This document shows positions 8,436 through 17,103 of a DNA stretch of 33,914 bases, piece by piece (the first letter of the stretch is position 1; every line of letters begins with the position of its first letter). Below the pieces are notes generated by a model. The model was not told where the DNA came from. It saw nothing but the letters and a program-made list of their open reading frames with translations, and did not search any database. Source of the DNA: Candidatus Amoebophilus sp. 36-38 (lineage in GTDB: Bacteria > Bacteroidota > Bacteroidia > Cytophagales > Amoebophilaceae); the NCBI GenBank assembly GCA_001897825.1, contig MKUM01000015.1, positions 1 through 33,914 of the forward strand, read 5' to 3'. The position numbers and the translations under genes are program-made.

Positions 8436-9629
8436 TTAGAAGGTTAGTTTTATAAATTTTTTCGTTGCCCAGGATTTCAAAGCTTTTTTACCCTCCTCCC
8501 CAATGCTGTTGTATTCCAAATACAGGGAAGTGAGTGCGGCAAGATTGCCGCTTGCAAGGGCCTGCGCTCCGGCATCTTCAATAATGTTGCCTTCTAAATT
8601 CAGGGAAGTCAGGCTAGCCAGATTACCGCTTGCAAGGGCCTGCGCTCCGGCAGTTCCAATGCTGTTTTCATACAAATTCAGGGAAGTGAGTGCAGCGAGA
8701 TTGCCATTAGCAAGGGCCTGCGCTCCGGCAGTTCCAATGCTGTTGCTTCCCAAATACAGGGAAGTCAGAGCAGCAAGATTGCCGCTTGCAAGGGCCTGCG
8801 CTCCGGAATCTTCAATGTCGTTGTATTGCAAATTCAGGGAAGTGAGCGCAGCAAGATTGCCCCTAGCAAGGGCCTGGGCTCCTGCAGATCCAAGGCCGTT
8901 GCCTCTCAAATTCAGGGAAGTCAGAGCAGAAAGATTACCGGTAGCAAGGTCCTGCGCTCCTGCATCTCCAATGCTGTTGTTATACAAACTCAGGGAAGTG
9001 AGTGCAGCAAGATTGCCCCTAGCAAGGGCCTGGGCTCCGGCAGTTCTAATGTCGTTGAAAAACAAATCCAGGGAAGTGAGTGCAGTCAGATTACCGCTAG
9101 CAAGGGCCTGTGCTCCGGCAGCTCCAAGGCTGTTGTCATAAAAATCTAAATGCTTAATTCTTGTAGATTGGGAGAGAATGAGAACCTCTTGATCTCCCAA
9201 GTGACAATTTTTGAGGATCAGACAGGTGAAAGGAACTTTTAGCAGTACCTGACAATCTTTTTCATCTAATTTCTTTTCGGATAAGTCTAGCGTTTTCTCT
9301 TCTCCTGCCATAAACGCAGCATCTCTCCAACCCTGGCAAACCAAAGAAGCTCTATGAAAGTTCTTTCCATCCAAAAAGGACAAAATATAAGCTTGAAGCT
9401 CTATGGGAAGATTAGAAAAACCTGTCTGCGCTTGCTGCACCAATCCTGTATCCGCTTGCTTGTCAAGAGTAATGGTCTCGCACTGAATCTCTTCCTGTGC
9501 TGGTTGTGAATCAACAGAATTAGGGCTAACATCCAACCGTTCGCAGTTCGCAAATAGAAGTACACTTAATAACAGTTGAACTATTATTCTCTTATGTGTA
9601 TTGGTATAACTTGCTTGGTGTTTATCCAT
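8436..9629 (-). CDS. F-box and GALA-type leucine-rich-repeat lipoprotein, candidate host-directed effector
   Basis: This 397-residue protein has an N-terminal hydrophobic export segment (IIVQLLLSVLLFANC, residues 15-29; lipobox-like but atypical). A F-box domain covers residues 71-106 (NLPIELQAYILSFLDG, then a segment ending WRDAA). Nine 26-residue LRRs follow, of the form LTSLxLxxNxIxxAGAQALAxGNLAA. The GAQALA core resembles the GALA motif of Ralstonia type III effectors, which also join an F-box to LRRs and mimic host SCF ubiquitin-ligase subunits. F-box domains recruit Skp1 in eukaryotes, so a role in host ubiquitination is plausible (inference). It lies inside a mobile island between IS110 and Tn3-type relics. 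The start ATG is at 9627-9629. Confidence 0.85.
   Translation of the reverse strand: MDKHQASYTNTHKRIIVQLLLSVLLFANCERLDVSPNSVDSQPAQEEIQCETITLDKQADTGLVQQAQTGFSNLPIELQAYILSFLDGKNFHRASLVCQGWRDAAFMAGEEKTLDLSEKKLDEKDCQVLLKVPFTCLILKNCHLGDQEVLILSQSTRIKHLDFYDNSLGAAGAQALASGNLTALTSLDLFFNDIRTAGAQALARGNLAALTSLSLYNNSIGDAGAQDLATGNLSALTSLNLRGNGLGSAGAQALARGNLAALTSLNLQYNDIEDSGAQALASGNLAALTSLYLGSNSIGTAGAQALANGNLAALTSLNLYENSIGTAGAQALASGNLASLTSLNLEGNIIEDAGAQALASGNLAALTSLYLEYNSIGEEGKKALKSWATKKFIKLTF
8505..9145. repeat. 78-bp tandem repeats coding for the LRR array
   Basis: About eight near-identical 78-bp units cover this stretch, each with phrases such as 'caagggcctgcgctccggca' and 'cagggaagtgagtgcagcaag'. Units differ mainly at the variable LRR positions. 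Such conservation at DNA level makes unit gain and loss by recombination likely. On the opposite strand the same repeats leave a long open frame that is not a gene. Confidence 0.9.
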
Positions 9630-9821
9630 ATTATTTTATTATTGTTCCCTTATTATAAATCCATCAATCACCAAACTACAATTATTCCTTTATACGACGA
9701 TCCTTGATAGTAAGAATCTTTTCATTCGCCCAGCAAGCATTCAAAAACTTGCAAGTATGTTAACTCTGGTTTATCCGCGGAGATCTGTGCTTCAACACAA
9801 TACCCAATATTCGAGTTCATT

Positions 9822-10304
9822 GCCAGTTTGGGCTGGATATGCGGGATAACCCCTATAAGCAGGAACATCGTACGCGCAAAGCATTGTTTGAATTTGATAA
9901 GCTGATTCGTAGTATCCATACTCTGAAATATTTCCTCGATCCAAGTATTCAAAGTAATACCCACCGCTCACAAAACCGTATAGAATCATATCACCAGCTT
10001 AGATCTGCCATTGCCCAAGCCTATGGTAGAAAACAACTGATTGGAAAGACTGATATTGCCCTTGAAATTAGCAATGAGTGTGGAAGGCTGATTGCTAATG
10101 CTATTATTTATTATAATTCAGCCATTCTATCTAAATTACATGAAAAGTTCCAAGCAGAAGGTAACCAAAAGGCATTGAATTCACTACGAAAAATATCTCC
10201 TGTTGCTTGGAATCATATACATTTTCAGGGCTATCTTATTTTTTTCCGATCAAACCATAATTGATTTGGATGAGATACTCAAACACTTAGTTCTAGATAT
10301 GTAA
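9822..10304 (+). pseudogene. Tn3-family transposase, C-terminal relic
   Basis: The frame contains the end of a Tn3-type DDE transposase: NPYKQEHRTRKALFEFDKLI, then SQNRIESYHQLRSAIAQAYG, then TDIALEISNECGRLIANAII and RKISPVAWNHIHFQGYL. These match the conserved C-terminus of the family, whose intact proteins are about 950-1000 residues. A one-base frameshift near 10235 moves the reading frame, which then continues as TIIDLDEILKHLVLDM to the TAA at 10302-10304. The N-terminal 85 percent is missing. A terminal inverted repeat follows 27 bp downstream, as expected for this family. Confidence 0.8.
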
Positions 10305-10331
10305 TAATCATACAATTAAAGGTAAAAAAAG

Positions 10332-10369
10332 AACCTCCGGAAAAATCTGAGGTTTACGCTTAGAACCCC
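10332..10369. mobile_element. Tn3-family terminal inverted repeat (right end)
   Basis: Read inward on the minus strand this 38-bp stretch begins GGGGTTCTAAGCGTAAACC. The GGGG terminus and 38-bp length are hallmarks of Tn3-family ends, and it lies just after the transposase relic. The Rpn relic begins directly outside it. No left end was found in the window, so a 5-bp target duplication could not be checked. Confidence 0.6.
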
Positions 10370-10706
10370 TTATTGAGACAAAAGGTGAAGTACTTGCTAA
10401 ATTATTGAGTAGGTTTTATGCAGAAAGTGGAATAATTTATATATTAGAGTGAGATAATAAAACACCTCCTCAAAAGCTTATAGAAGCAATAATCAAAGTA
10501 GCACCAAACAAAAAAACATAATTATGAGTGCAGCACAACAACTAAGGCAAGAGGGTATTCAATAAGGTATAAAAAAGGGCATGCAAAAGAATAAACTAAC
10601 TATAGCTAAGAATATGCTTAAAAAAAGATATGATATAAGCACTATTCAAGATATAACAGGATTAAGTAAAAATGCTATAGAAAAGCTCATAGCCAAACAA
10701 GAATAA
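10370..10706 (+). pseudogene. Rpn/YhgA-like nuclease, 3' remnant
   Basis: This is decayed coding sequence. One frame reads AKLLSRFYAESGIIYILE, has a stop, then DNKTPPQKLIEAIIKVAPNK. After a one-base frameshift in the A-run near 10511-10520 comes MSAAQQLRQEGIQ, another stop at TAA (10563-10565), then GIKKGMQKNKLTIAKNMLKK and DITGLSKNAIEKL. The QLRQEGIQxGIxxG stretch and the final helix-turn-helix-like tail are typical of Rpn C-termini. It is plausibly the other half of the gene starting at 6528. Confidence 0.6.
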
Positions 10707-10750
10707 TAGAACTTATATAATTTAGCGTAGCAACCCACTGAGTAAAGTTA

Positions 10751-12034
10751 CTAGATAACCTTAATTAAATAATGATGCTTTTTTCCCCGCTGTACTAATA
10801 AATATTTGTCTTGCAATAATCTAAAATCAGGCTTTTGATAGGGATCAGTTACTTTCTCCTTATTAACATACAAGCTACCTTCTTGAATGGCCCTACGTAC
10901 TTCTGCTTTAGAATTAAACATAATACCTGCACCAGTACTTGCTACTAAATCTATCACATGTTCCATCGTATTTAAATCTGCTTGGGATATTTCTATTTCT
11001 GGAATACTTTTGAAAATAATTTTAAAGTCTTTTTCACCTAATGACCATAAATCTGCTGGCGTAGCACGCCCAAAAAGCAACTCCGAAGTTTTGGCTGCTT
11101 GCATGTAATCGGCTTCTGAATGTACCCTAATAGTTAGTTCTTTAGCTATTTCTTTTTGCAGAATACGCTGATGCGGCTCTCTTGCATGTGCTTGAATAAG
11201 TGCCTCGATTACTTCTCGATCCAATAAAGTAAACACTTTGATTAACCGGATAGCATCCTCGTCTGTGCAATTCAACCAGAATTGATAAAACTCATAAGGA
11301 GAAGTCATCGTAGGATCTAGCCAAATATTACCTTGTTCAGATTTACCAAATTTACTTCCATCTGCTTTAGTTATAAGCGGAGTAGTAAGTGCAAAAGCTT
11401 CTTCACTAGCTTTTCTTCGGATTAATTCAATCCCTGTAGTAAGATTTCCCCATTGGTCTGCTCCACCCATTTGCAACCGCACCCCTCTACTCGTATATAA
11501 ATAGTAAAAATCATATCCTTGCATTAACTGATAAGAAAATTCAGTAAACGAGATCCCATCCTCCAAACGCCTCTTGACAGATTCTTTTGCCATCATATAA
11601 TTGACAGATACATGCTTGCCTACTTCACGAAGAAATTTTAGAAAGCTCATGCTCTGAAACCAATCTATATTATTGAGTAGTTCAGCCGAATTAGCGCCTG
11701 AAGAAAAATCTAAAAATCGCGCCAACTGCTTCATGATGTATGATTGATTGTACGATAATTCTTCTTCAGATAAAAACTTCCTTTCTGCTGCCTTGAATGA
11801 AGGATCTCCAATCATCCCAGTAGCTCCACCTACCACAGCAATCGGTTTATGTCCGGCTAATTGAAAATGTTTGAGCAGCATAATGGTAGCCAAATTACCT
11901 ACATGCAAGGAAGAAGCGGTGGGATCAAAACCAATATACCCGCTCATCATTCCCTTTTTTAAGTGAGCTTCTAAATCTGGCGTGATATCGTGAATCATCC
12001 CACGCCATGTTAAATTCCTGATAAAATCATGCAT
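10751..12034 (-). CDS. tyrS: Tyrosyl-tRNA synthetase
   Basis: This 427-residue class Ic enzyme charges tRNA-Tyr. The HIGH-type motif is HVGN at 44-47 (after GFDPTASSLH) and the KMSKS-type motif is KFGKS at 228-232. Tyrosine-binding residues are visible in YQLMQGYDFYYL and QMGGADQWGN. A C-terminal S4 RNA-binding domain (RRAIQEGSLYVNKEKV) completes the TyrRS layout. Length is normal. The start ATG at 12032-12034 gives MHDFIRNLTWRG, which matches family starts. It is transcribed leftward 64 bp after the methyltransferase gene and may share its transcript. Confidence 0.97.
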   Translation of the reverse strand: MHDFIRNLTWRGMIHDITPDLEAHLKKGMMSGYIGFDPTASSLHVGNLATIMLLKHFQLAGHKPIAVVGGATGMIGDPSFKAAERKFLSEEELSYNQSYIMKQLARFLDFSSGANSAELLNNIDWFQSMSFLKFLREVGKHVSVNYMMAKESVKRRLEDGISFTEFSYQLMQGYDFYYLYTSRGVRLQMGGADQWGNLTTGIELIRRKASEEAFALTTPLITKADGSKFGKSEQGNIWLDPTMTSPYEFYQFWLNCTDEDAIRLIKVFTLLDREVIEALIQAHAREPHQRILQKEIAKELTIRVHSEADYMQAAKTSELLFGRATPADLWSLGEKDFKIIFKSIPEIEISQADLNTMEHVIDLVASTGAGIMFNSKAEVRRAIQEGSLYVNKEKVTDPYQKPDFRLLQDKYLLVQRGKKHHYLIKVI

Positions 12035-12098
12035 AGATTGTATACAAAGCTATAGTTCTGACTAATAAGCAATAAAATTAGCCTAAAAAAGCAAAAAG

Positions 12099-12842
12099 TT
12101 AGGAATTTGGTTGGTAAAAATCGCTTGATGCAGCAATAAGAAATACAGCAGGTACTTTGTGAAGCATGGGCTTATCTATTTTCCAATTCTGTATCGTATT
12201 AGAACGTATCCACCCATCTGGATGGGTGATATGCTTACCCATACAGAGCCAGGTAGTAGTCCTACAAACTTCTAGCAAGGCTTCTAGCATAGCTTGATTA
12301 CGATAAGGAGTTTCTATAAAAATTTGTGTCTGCCTATTCTGCCATGCTACTGTTTCTAATTTCTTGATAGCCTGCTTTCTATCTGCCTTATCAATAGGTA
12401 AATAACCATGAAAAGCAAAATTTTGTCCATTAAATCCAGATGCCATTAATGCTAATAAGATAGAACAAGGTCCTACAAGGGGTATTACTTGTATATGATT
12501 TTTGTGCGCATATTGGACTGCCCATGCACCTGGATCAGCAATACCTGGACATCCTGCTTCAGATAAAACCCCCATATTGTTGCCCTCATGCAAAGGCTGC
12601 ATCAAGGTATGTATATCTTCTGGGGCAGCATACTTATCCAAATGAATAAAATTAATATCTGAAATCGCTTGGAAGTGCCCTACTTTTTTAATGTATTGTC
12701 TAGCTGTTGATATATCCTCTACCAGAAAATGATTGATCTGACGCACAATAGAATGATTGTAATCAGGTAAGACTTGATGATACGTGTCAGCGGCAATCGG
12801 AACAGGAACTAGGTATAACTTACCAGCATTAGGGGAATACAT
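12099..12842 (-). CDS. SAM-dependent methyltransferase of the tetrapyrrole methylase fold (RsmI-like)
   Basis: This 247-residue protein has the tetrapyrrole-methylase fold: KLYLVPVPIA at the start, then SEAGCPGIADPGAWAV (near 94-109), LVGPCSILLALMASGF (SAM-binding region) and FHGYLP. These features match the RsmI family, which 2'-O-methylates C1402 of 16S rRNA. Bacteroidota often carry this shorter paralogue alongside true RsmI, so the exact rRNA target is uncertain. It is cytoplasmic. It lies upstream of tyrS in the same direction. Confidence 0.8.
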   Translation of the reverse strand: MYSPNAGKLYLVPVPIAADTYHQVLPDYNHSIVRQINHFLVEDISTARQYIKKVGHFQAISDINFIHLDKYAAPEDIHTLMQPLHEGNNMGVLSEAGCPGIADPGAWAVQYAHKNHIQVIPLVGPCSILLALMASGFNGQNFAFHGYLPIDKADRKQAIKKLETVAWQNRQTQIFIETPYRNQAMLEALLEVCRTTTWLCMGKHITHPDGWIRSNTIQNWKIDKPMLHKVPAVFLIAASSDFYQPNS

Positions 12843-12896
12843 GTGTACAAAACTTTTTGATTAGCTCAAGACCTGTTTTAAACTAAGTATTAAAAA

Positions 12897-12925
12897 CAAA
12901 AAGCCGATTTTTAATCGGCTTTTTG
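12897..12925 (-). terminator. Rho-independent terminator
   Basis: A perfect 7-bp stem GCCGATT/AATCGGC (12903-12909 with 12913-12919) with a 3-nt loop is flanked by A and T runs on both sides. On the minus strand it is followed by a T-tract and lies about 35 bp after the stop of the outer-membrane gene, so it most likely ends that transcript. It could also work on the plus strand. Confidence 0.85.
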
Positions 12926-12956
12926 TTCGTGTTGTCTATGGTTAATCTAATATGAT

Positions 12957-13667
12957 CTATTCTTCTAGAAGCACAGCAAAGTTGTAACCTACTGAGAAGT
13001 TACCATAATATAAATTAGTTTTATCTTTACTATCAGAGATACCTAAAGTGTTTTTCTTGAAATCAGAATTCTCTTTAAACACATCTGTAAACGCATAGCT
13101 ACCTCTTAGATCTAATTCCAAGCCACAAGGGAATTCATATCCTACTCCAGCAATAGCACCTATTCCAAATGGGGCAAACTCATCTCTTTTGATTTCTTCA
13201 GCATCTTTATCACCTTGTTTCTTTTTTGCCATTACAGGTATAGAAAGATCTGCTCCTACGTGCAATTTTAGGATTCCATTTTCATCTTCTCTTCCCATAG
13301 GATAAAATTTGACCGCAGGGAAAATGTTTATTCTATGTAGGTTAATTTTATAAGTATCCTTGCCCTCTTTATCGTCTTTTGCTTTAACGCTAGCTACGCT
13401 AACAAAACCACCAGAGTATCCTACTTCTAAACCTGCTCCTACATTATCAAGAAATGCATACTCAACATATGCTGAACCTATAAAACCAGGATTAAACATA
13501 TTACCTTCACTATCTTTATTTCCAACAGATTTTTTAGCTTTATCTAGTCCTATAATACTAGAATTAACAAACCCAACTTTAGCTCCAAAAGAAAGAGGCT
13601 CTACTGCCTTAGAAGTAGCTCCTAGAATTGTAAAAGCACCAATAAGTGCTAACATTTTTCGATTCAT
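12957..13667 (-). CDS. Outer-membrane beta-barrel protein (OMP_b-brl type)
   Basis: This 236-residue protein has a Sec signal peptide (MNRKMLALIGAFTILGATSK, then AVEP). The remainder is built of alternating amphipathic strands: LSFGAKVGFVNSS, NVGAGLEVGYSGGF, INIFPAVKFYP, LKLHVGADLSIP, FGIGAIAGVGYEFP, LELDLRGSYAF, and a final NLYYGNFSVGYNF. Eight strands separated by charged, Lys/Asp-rich loops fit a small barrel. The final strand ends in aromatic/hydrophobic residues, close to the outer-membrane targeting rule. Function is unknown; it may be an abundant surface protein. It is monocistronic and ends at a strong terminator. Confidence 0.78.
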   Translation of the reverse strand: MNRKMLALIGAFTILGATSKAVEPLSFGAKVGFVNSSIIGLDKAKKSVGNKDSEGNMFNPGFIGSAYVEYAFLDNVGAGLEVGYSGGFVSVASVKAKDDKEGKDTYKINLHRINIFPAVKFYPMGREDENGILKLHVGADLSIPVMAKKKQGDKDAEEIKRDEFAPFGIGAIAGVGYEFPCGLELDLRGSYAFTDVFKENSDFKKNTLGISDSKDKTNLYYGNFSVGYNFAVLLEE

Positions 13668-14182
13668 AACATTACTAATTTTAAAAGTTTAATAAGATTT
13701 ATTTAACGTACTTAAAAATAAATTGCAAATAATTCATGAGCACAATATTAGCTACTTTATAAATAAAAAACAAGCATCGAACCTAAAAATTACATTATAT
13801 ACCAAAATCATATGCTTTAATCCATTATCTATGCATAGCTTGGTCAGGCAACAAGCAGCCTAACTAAGAATTATTCTGAGCATATTTCTATTATCTTAGC
13901 TATTCTTTCTGTTTTTATTTTTTATATTTACTAAGATATACGTTAGGTAAGTCTCTTATTCTTTCGTATATTTTTAGTGTAAACCTAATTTGGTTAATAA
14001 ATTGCTTGTTATTAGGTTGCTTACTTAAACTCTTGAAAAGCTTAACAGTATTTACTGTTTTAGTGGTGAGATAAAACACAAAGACGAATAAAACAAGCAA
14101 AATAAGATCGTTTCGTTAGTAAGATATTTTGAAAATCTAAGCTTTAATATTTAATTAAATTTAGTCTCAGCAACTTTAAGAT
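13668..14182. other. Gene-free AT-rich gap between divergent outer-membrane genes
   Basis: This 515-bp stretch is very AT-rich and separates two divergently transcribed genes, so it should hold both promoters. I could not identify a convincing TTTG/TAnnTTTG pair of the Bacteroidota type. A TTG-started 61-codon frame at 13915-14100 (minus) is not supported. Confidence 0.5.
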
Positions 14183-15664
14183 ATGATGTCAAAAAAACTT
14201 AGTTTATTGAATAATATATATGTATACTTGTTATTTATCGCTTTGTTTGGAATAGCCAATTATTCTACTACACATGGCATGTCTTTGGAAAACAGTGACT
14301 CAAAGAACAAACCGACTGCTAGCAATAAAGATACTTCTAACCAAGATACATCAGCTACAGAAATAGATCCAGCCGGCAATCCTATCATTATTTCATCTAA
14401 CGAACCAGTAGAAAAAGAATTTGATCAAATCAGGAAATATCAATCTTATGATCCAGCTACAGACACCTGGTCTGAAATTGAAGATTTTAAAACAGTAAAA
14501 ATTTTAGAAGATACGACCCAACTCCCTCCTGCACACTATCTATATTATAGTTTCTGGGCCTATGATGCACAGCATAAAAGATGGAAACGCGTTGATATTA
14601 GTGACTATGGATATAAATATGGTATGCATCAAGTTACCCCAAAATCCGAGACCTCAAAAGAGCCAGAACCAGATGCAAGTACAGACGAAAAGAAATCATC
14701 TAATTTTTGGGGCAATCTAGGTTTAACTTTTTCTGTAGGAGGAGGGGGAACTTACTACAATAACGACCTCAAGAACTTAAGAATATTCGTAAAAAAAGGA
14801 AATAAAGCGTTTTATGTACAAGTACCTAATTCTTCTGATGAGGAACAACACAAAGCACATTTAATTAGGTGGTTCTATAAGGGAAATCAAAAAACGAGTG
14901 AAATTGAAAACCTACTCGAGGGAGTTCATGATAAACATTCCCTTGACTCAATACCTGCTGGTAAGAATGGCTTTGAAGGCTTTGGATTTAATATCCCGAT
15001 CATGATGGGGCTACACTATACATTCTTCAAGAAGTTGAGAGTAGGTGCAGGAGGCAACTTTGAAGTTAACTACTTAAAAGAGTTAAAACCTACTGGAGCT
15101 GCTTCTGTCCTAATCCCTTATGAACTACCAGACCACTGGTTCTACAATATAAAATGGTTTGGAACAATTGGCTATAAAATTTTCCAAAGACCCAAAGATG
15201 CAATCATTTTAGATACTCAACTAGGTATAGTATTTGACCTAGGAGACTCACCCATAAAAAACCTTTTCGACTTCGTACATGGTGGTTTATACGGTAGCAT
15301 CGGAATTGCACATGAGAGAAAGATTAATGACTACTTTAAATTTTTCTACCGATTATCTGGTGACTTTAAGCAATATATCGACAGCAAAGATTTTAAATCA
15401 CCTAAGGGTTCTGGTTCTATCACGATTCTTCAACCAGCTTTACATCTAGAAATAGGGACTACGCTACATTTTGGTCGAGAAATAGAGGAAGAAATAGAGC
15501 AAGAAGAAGCTAATGAGGATACATCTGCAAATAAAGATCAAAATTCCTCGCTTGATCAAGTGGGAACTGCGGTACAAAGTTCGGAAGATGAGCTGAATAA
15601 AGCAGCAGACGCTAAAAATCGATTCAAAACAGATAAAAATAAACTGAAAGGCTTATTTAGATAA
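14183..15664 (+). CDS. Exported protein with predicted outer-membrane barrel, unrecognised family
   Basis: This 493-residue protein begins with a long signal sequence (IYVYLLFIALFGIANYST). A low-complexity Ser/Asp/Thr/Lys stretch follows, to about residue 70. Residues 75-150 hold two related segments, YQSYDPATDTWSEIEDF and FWAYDAQHKRWKRVDIS, which look like a repeated Asp/Trp module. From about 180 to 435 there are repeated amphipathic strands (LGLTFSVGGGGTYY, NIPIMMGLHYTFFKKLRVGA, LHLEIGTTLHFGRE) consistent with a beta-barrel. The C-terminus is an acidic then basic tail (EIEEEIEQEEANE, ending KLKGLFR), which is unusual for a barrel and may lie in the periplasm. I do not recognise the family. 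Confidence 0.6.
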   Translation: MMSKKLSLLNNIYVYLLFIALFGIANYSTTHGMSLENSDSKNKPTASNKDTSNQDTSATEIDPAGNPIIISSNEPVEKEFDQIRKYQSYDPATDTWSEIEDFKTVKILEDTTQLPPAHYLYYSFWAYDAQHKRWKRVDISDYGYKYGMHQVTPKSETSKEPEPDASTDEKKSSNFWGNLGLTFSVGGGGTYYNNDLKNLRIFVKKGNKAFYVQVPNSSDEEQHKAHLIRWFYKGNQKTSEIENLLEGVHDKHSLDSIPAGKNGFEGFGFNIPIMMGLHYTFFKKLRVGAGGNFEVNYLKELKPTGAASVLIPYELPDHWFYNIKWFGTIGYKIFQRPKDAIILDTQLGIVFDLGDSPIKNLFDFVHGGLYGSIGIAHERKINDYFKFFYRLSGDFKQYIDSKDFKSPKGSGSITILQPALHLEIGTTLHFGREIEEEIEQEEANEDTSANKDQNSSLDQVGTAVQSSEDELNKAADAKNRFKTDKNKLKGLFR

Positions 15665-16024
15665 GCAACATAGTAGAATTTTAAATAACTATAATAGAGA
15701 TCTTTCGAAACCCATCGAAGGTGTGGTGGCGGGAGTTTCCTCCCGCTACTCAAAAAGTCTGTCAAGAACTTCCTCCTAACAGCACATGAGGTCTATCACC
15801 TATAATGTGGCATATTCTGGCTTGTTTGGGAGTAAGCTATGTTATCTGTAGATGCTTACAAAGGATATCCATCAAGCTTATATCTAGCAGCTTACACAAT
15901 CTTCATGAAGTAAAAGTATATCCTTGAAGAGCAAAAATTTTTATATCTTTTTTACCAGTTGTATTCCTATTTTAGTTGTATATTCGCGCACTAATATCTG
16001 CATTTAAAAATAAATTCATGTAAT
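15665..16024. other. Intergenic gap with a palindromic repeat copy
   Basis: The only structure I see is a repeat at about 15719-15755. Its stem GCGGGAG/CTCCCGC (15729-15735 with 15740-15746, loop TTTC) sits between 'gtgtggtg' and 'actcaaa', the same flanks as the palindrome at 15-38. A fragment 'gtcaagaacttcctcctaacag' follows. No gene is supported here. Confidence 0.6.
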
Positions 16025-16954
16025 GTGCGTACTATAACATCTAAAAATAGCCCAGTAGCTTGGGTACTATTAATATCCCTCTCCTGTATATGGGGAAGTT
16101 CATATATTCTAATGAAAAAGGCGTTATACTTTTTTCAGCCACAAGAAATAGCCTATTTCCGTGTATTTTTAGCTGCTATTTTTTTATTACCGTATTCTTT
16201 ACCACAGTTGACTAAGCTGACGATGCAACAATACAAAATGCTTGCGCTGGTAGGAATTGTAGGAACTCTATTGCCTCTGTTGTGTTTTGCAAAGGCACAA
16301 CTTCATATCAATAGTGGAATCCATGGTGTACTTAATTCCCTAACTCCGGTATTTGTGTTGGTGGCAGGCTTGGTATTTTTTAAAAAGAAAATCTTCAAAA
16401 ATGAAATACTAGGAGTAGCGTTAGGTATAATAGGCACTACCCTATTAATGATCATTGAATCACGTTCGTTTAAGGGCAGCTTCAATTATTATATATTACT
16501 ATCTCTTCTAGCGAGTTGTTTATATGGAAACACCACTAACTTCATCAAATATTATCTCAGTAACCTTGACAGCACAACCATAGTAAGCGTGTCTTTACTA
16601 ATCATAGGTATTATTGGAGGTATCTATCTCCTTATTCATCCAGAAATTTTCATTAAGTTAAAAAATGCTTCTGGAGAAGTATACAAAGCATTCATTTACA
16701 TCTTGATTGCCGGAATTGTTAACCTAGGCATAGCAAATATCATCCTAACGCAATTGGTAAAAATAACCTCCCCTGTTTTTACAAGCACAGAAGCATTATT
16801 AGCCCCTATTGTATCACTCACTTGGGGTATCATAGACGGAGAAAAACTAGTATGGGAGCACTATGTAGGAGCTGCTGTAATACTGATAGGAGTCTATTTT
16901 ATTAATCAACCTAACAAGCAAATTTTAGAGCAGAAAAGCATTTTAAAAGAATAA
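16025..16954 (+). CDS. DMT-superfamily transporter (EamA family)
   Basis: This 309-residue integral inner-membrane protein has about ten hydrophobic helices in two EamA repeats. Repeat one begins AWVLLISLSCIWGSSYILMK, whose WGSSY motif is characteristic. It continues through YFRVFLAAIFLLPYSLP and GIHGVLNSLTPVFVLVAGLV. Repeat two starts near SFNYYILLSLLASCLYG and ends with EALLAPIVSLTWGIIDGEKL and GAAVILIGVYFINQP. Family members export amino acids, nucleotides or other metabolites; the substrate cannot be told here. The start is GTG at 16025, since no in-frame ATG precedes the first helix. It appears monocistronic. Confidence 0.88.
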   Translation: MRTITSKNSPVAWVLLISLSCIWGSSYILMKKALYFFQPQEIAYFRVFLAAIFLLPYSLPQLTKLTMQQYKMLALVGIVGTLLPLLCFAKAQLHINSGIHGVLNSLTPVFVLVAGLVFFKKKIFKNEILGVALGIIGTTLLMIIESRSFKGSFNYYILLSLLASCLYGNTTNFIKYYLSNLDSTTIVSVSLLIIGIIGGIYLLIHPEIFIKLKNASGEVYKAFIYILIAGIVNLGIANIILTQLVKITSPVFTSTEALLAPIVSLTWGIIDGEKLVWEHYVGAAVILIGVYFINQPNKQILEQKSILKE

Positions 16955-17062
16955 AATATTTTGTCTTAACTTAATTAGTTGACGCTTAATAACTAGGGTT
17001 TATATCTTTTTAAACTTGGCAACATTAGTAAGTTGTGTGTGATTCAAGTTTTTCCTCCGGAA

Positions 17063-17095
17063 GGATACTTTTTTCCAACCATGAAAAAGGTATCC
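17063..17095. other. Long imperfect hairpin upstream of the candidate RNA
   Basis: GGATACTTTTTTCC (17063-17076) pairs with GAAAAAGGTATCC (17083-17095) across a 6-nt loop. It lies about 10 bp before the structured RNA candidate and about 110 bp after the DMT transporter gene. It has the shape of a terminator in either direction and may end the transporter transcript. Confidence 0.5.
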
Positions 17096-17103
17096 AAAAA
17101 AAT

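Noticed and set aside
8503-9141. A 212-codon open frame on the plus strand across the LRR array
   Set aside because: It is antisense to the LRR gene; its repeats mirror the 78-bp units and it has no independent domain signal.
8505-9145. Regular DNA repeats that could suggest a CRISPR array
   Set aside because: The unit is 78 bp with no unique spacers and codes for LRRs.
9722-9989. Two minus-strand frames opposite the Tn3 transposase relic
   Set aside because: The plus strand carries clear transposase homology over most of this stretch, so these are shadows, although the last 30 codons of one (9722-9810) lie outside the homology and cannot be fully excluded.
13915-14100. 61-codon frame on the minus strand
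   Set aside because: It starts with TTG, has a skewed Lys/Leu/Phe composition, and lies in an AT-rich gap where open frames arise by chance.
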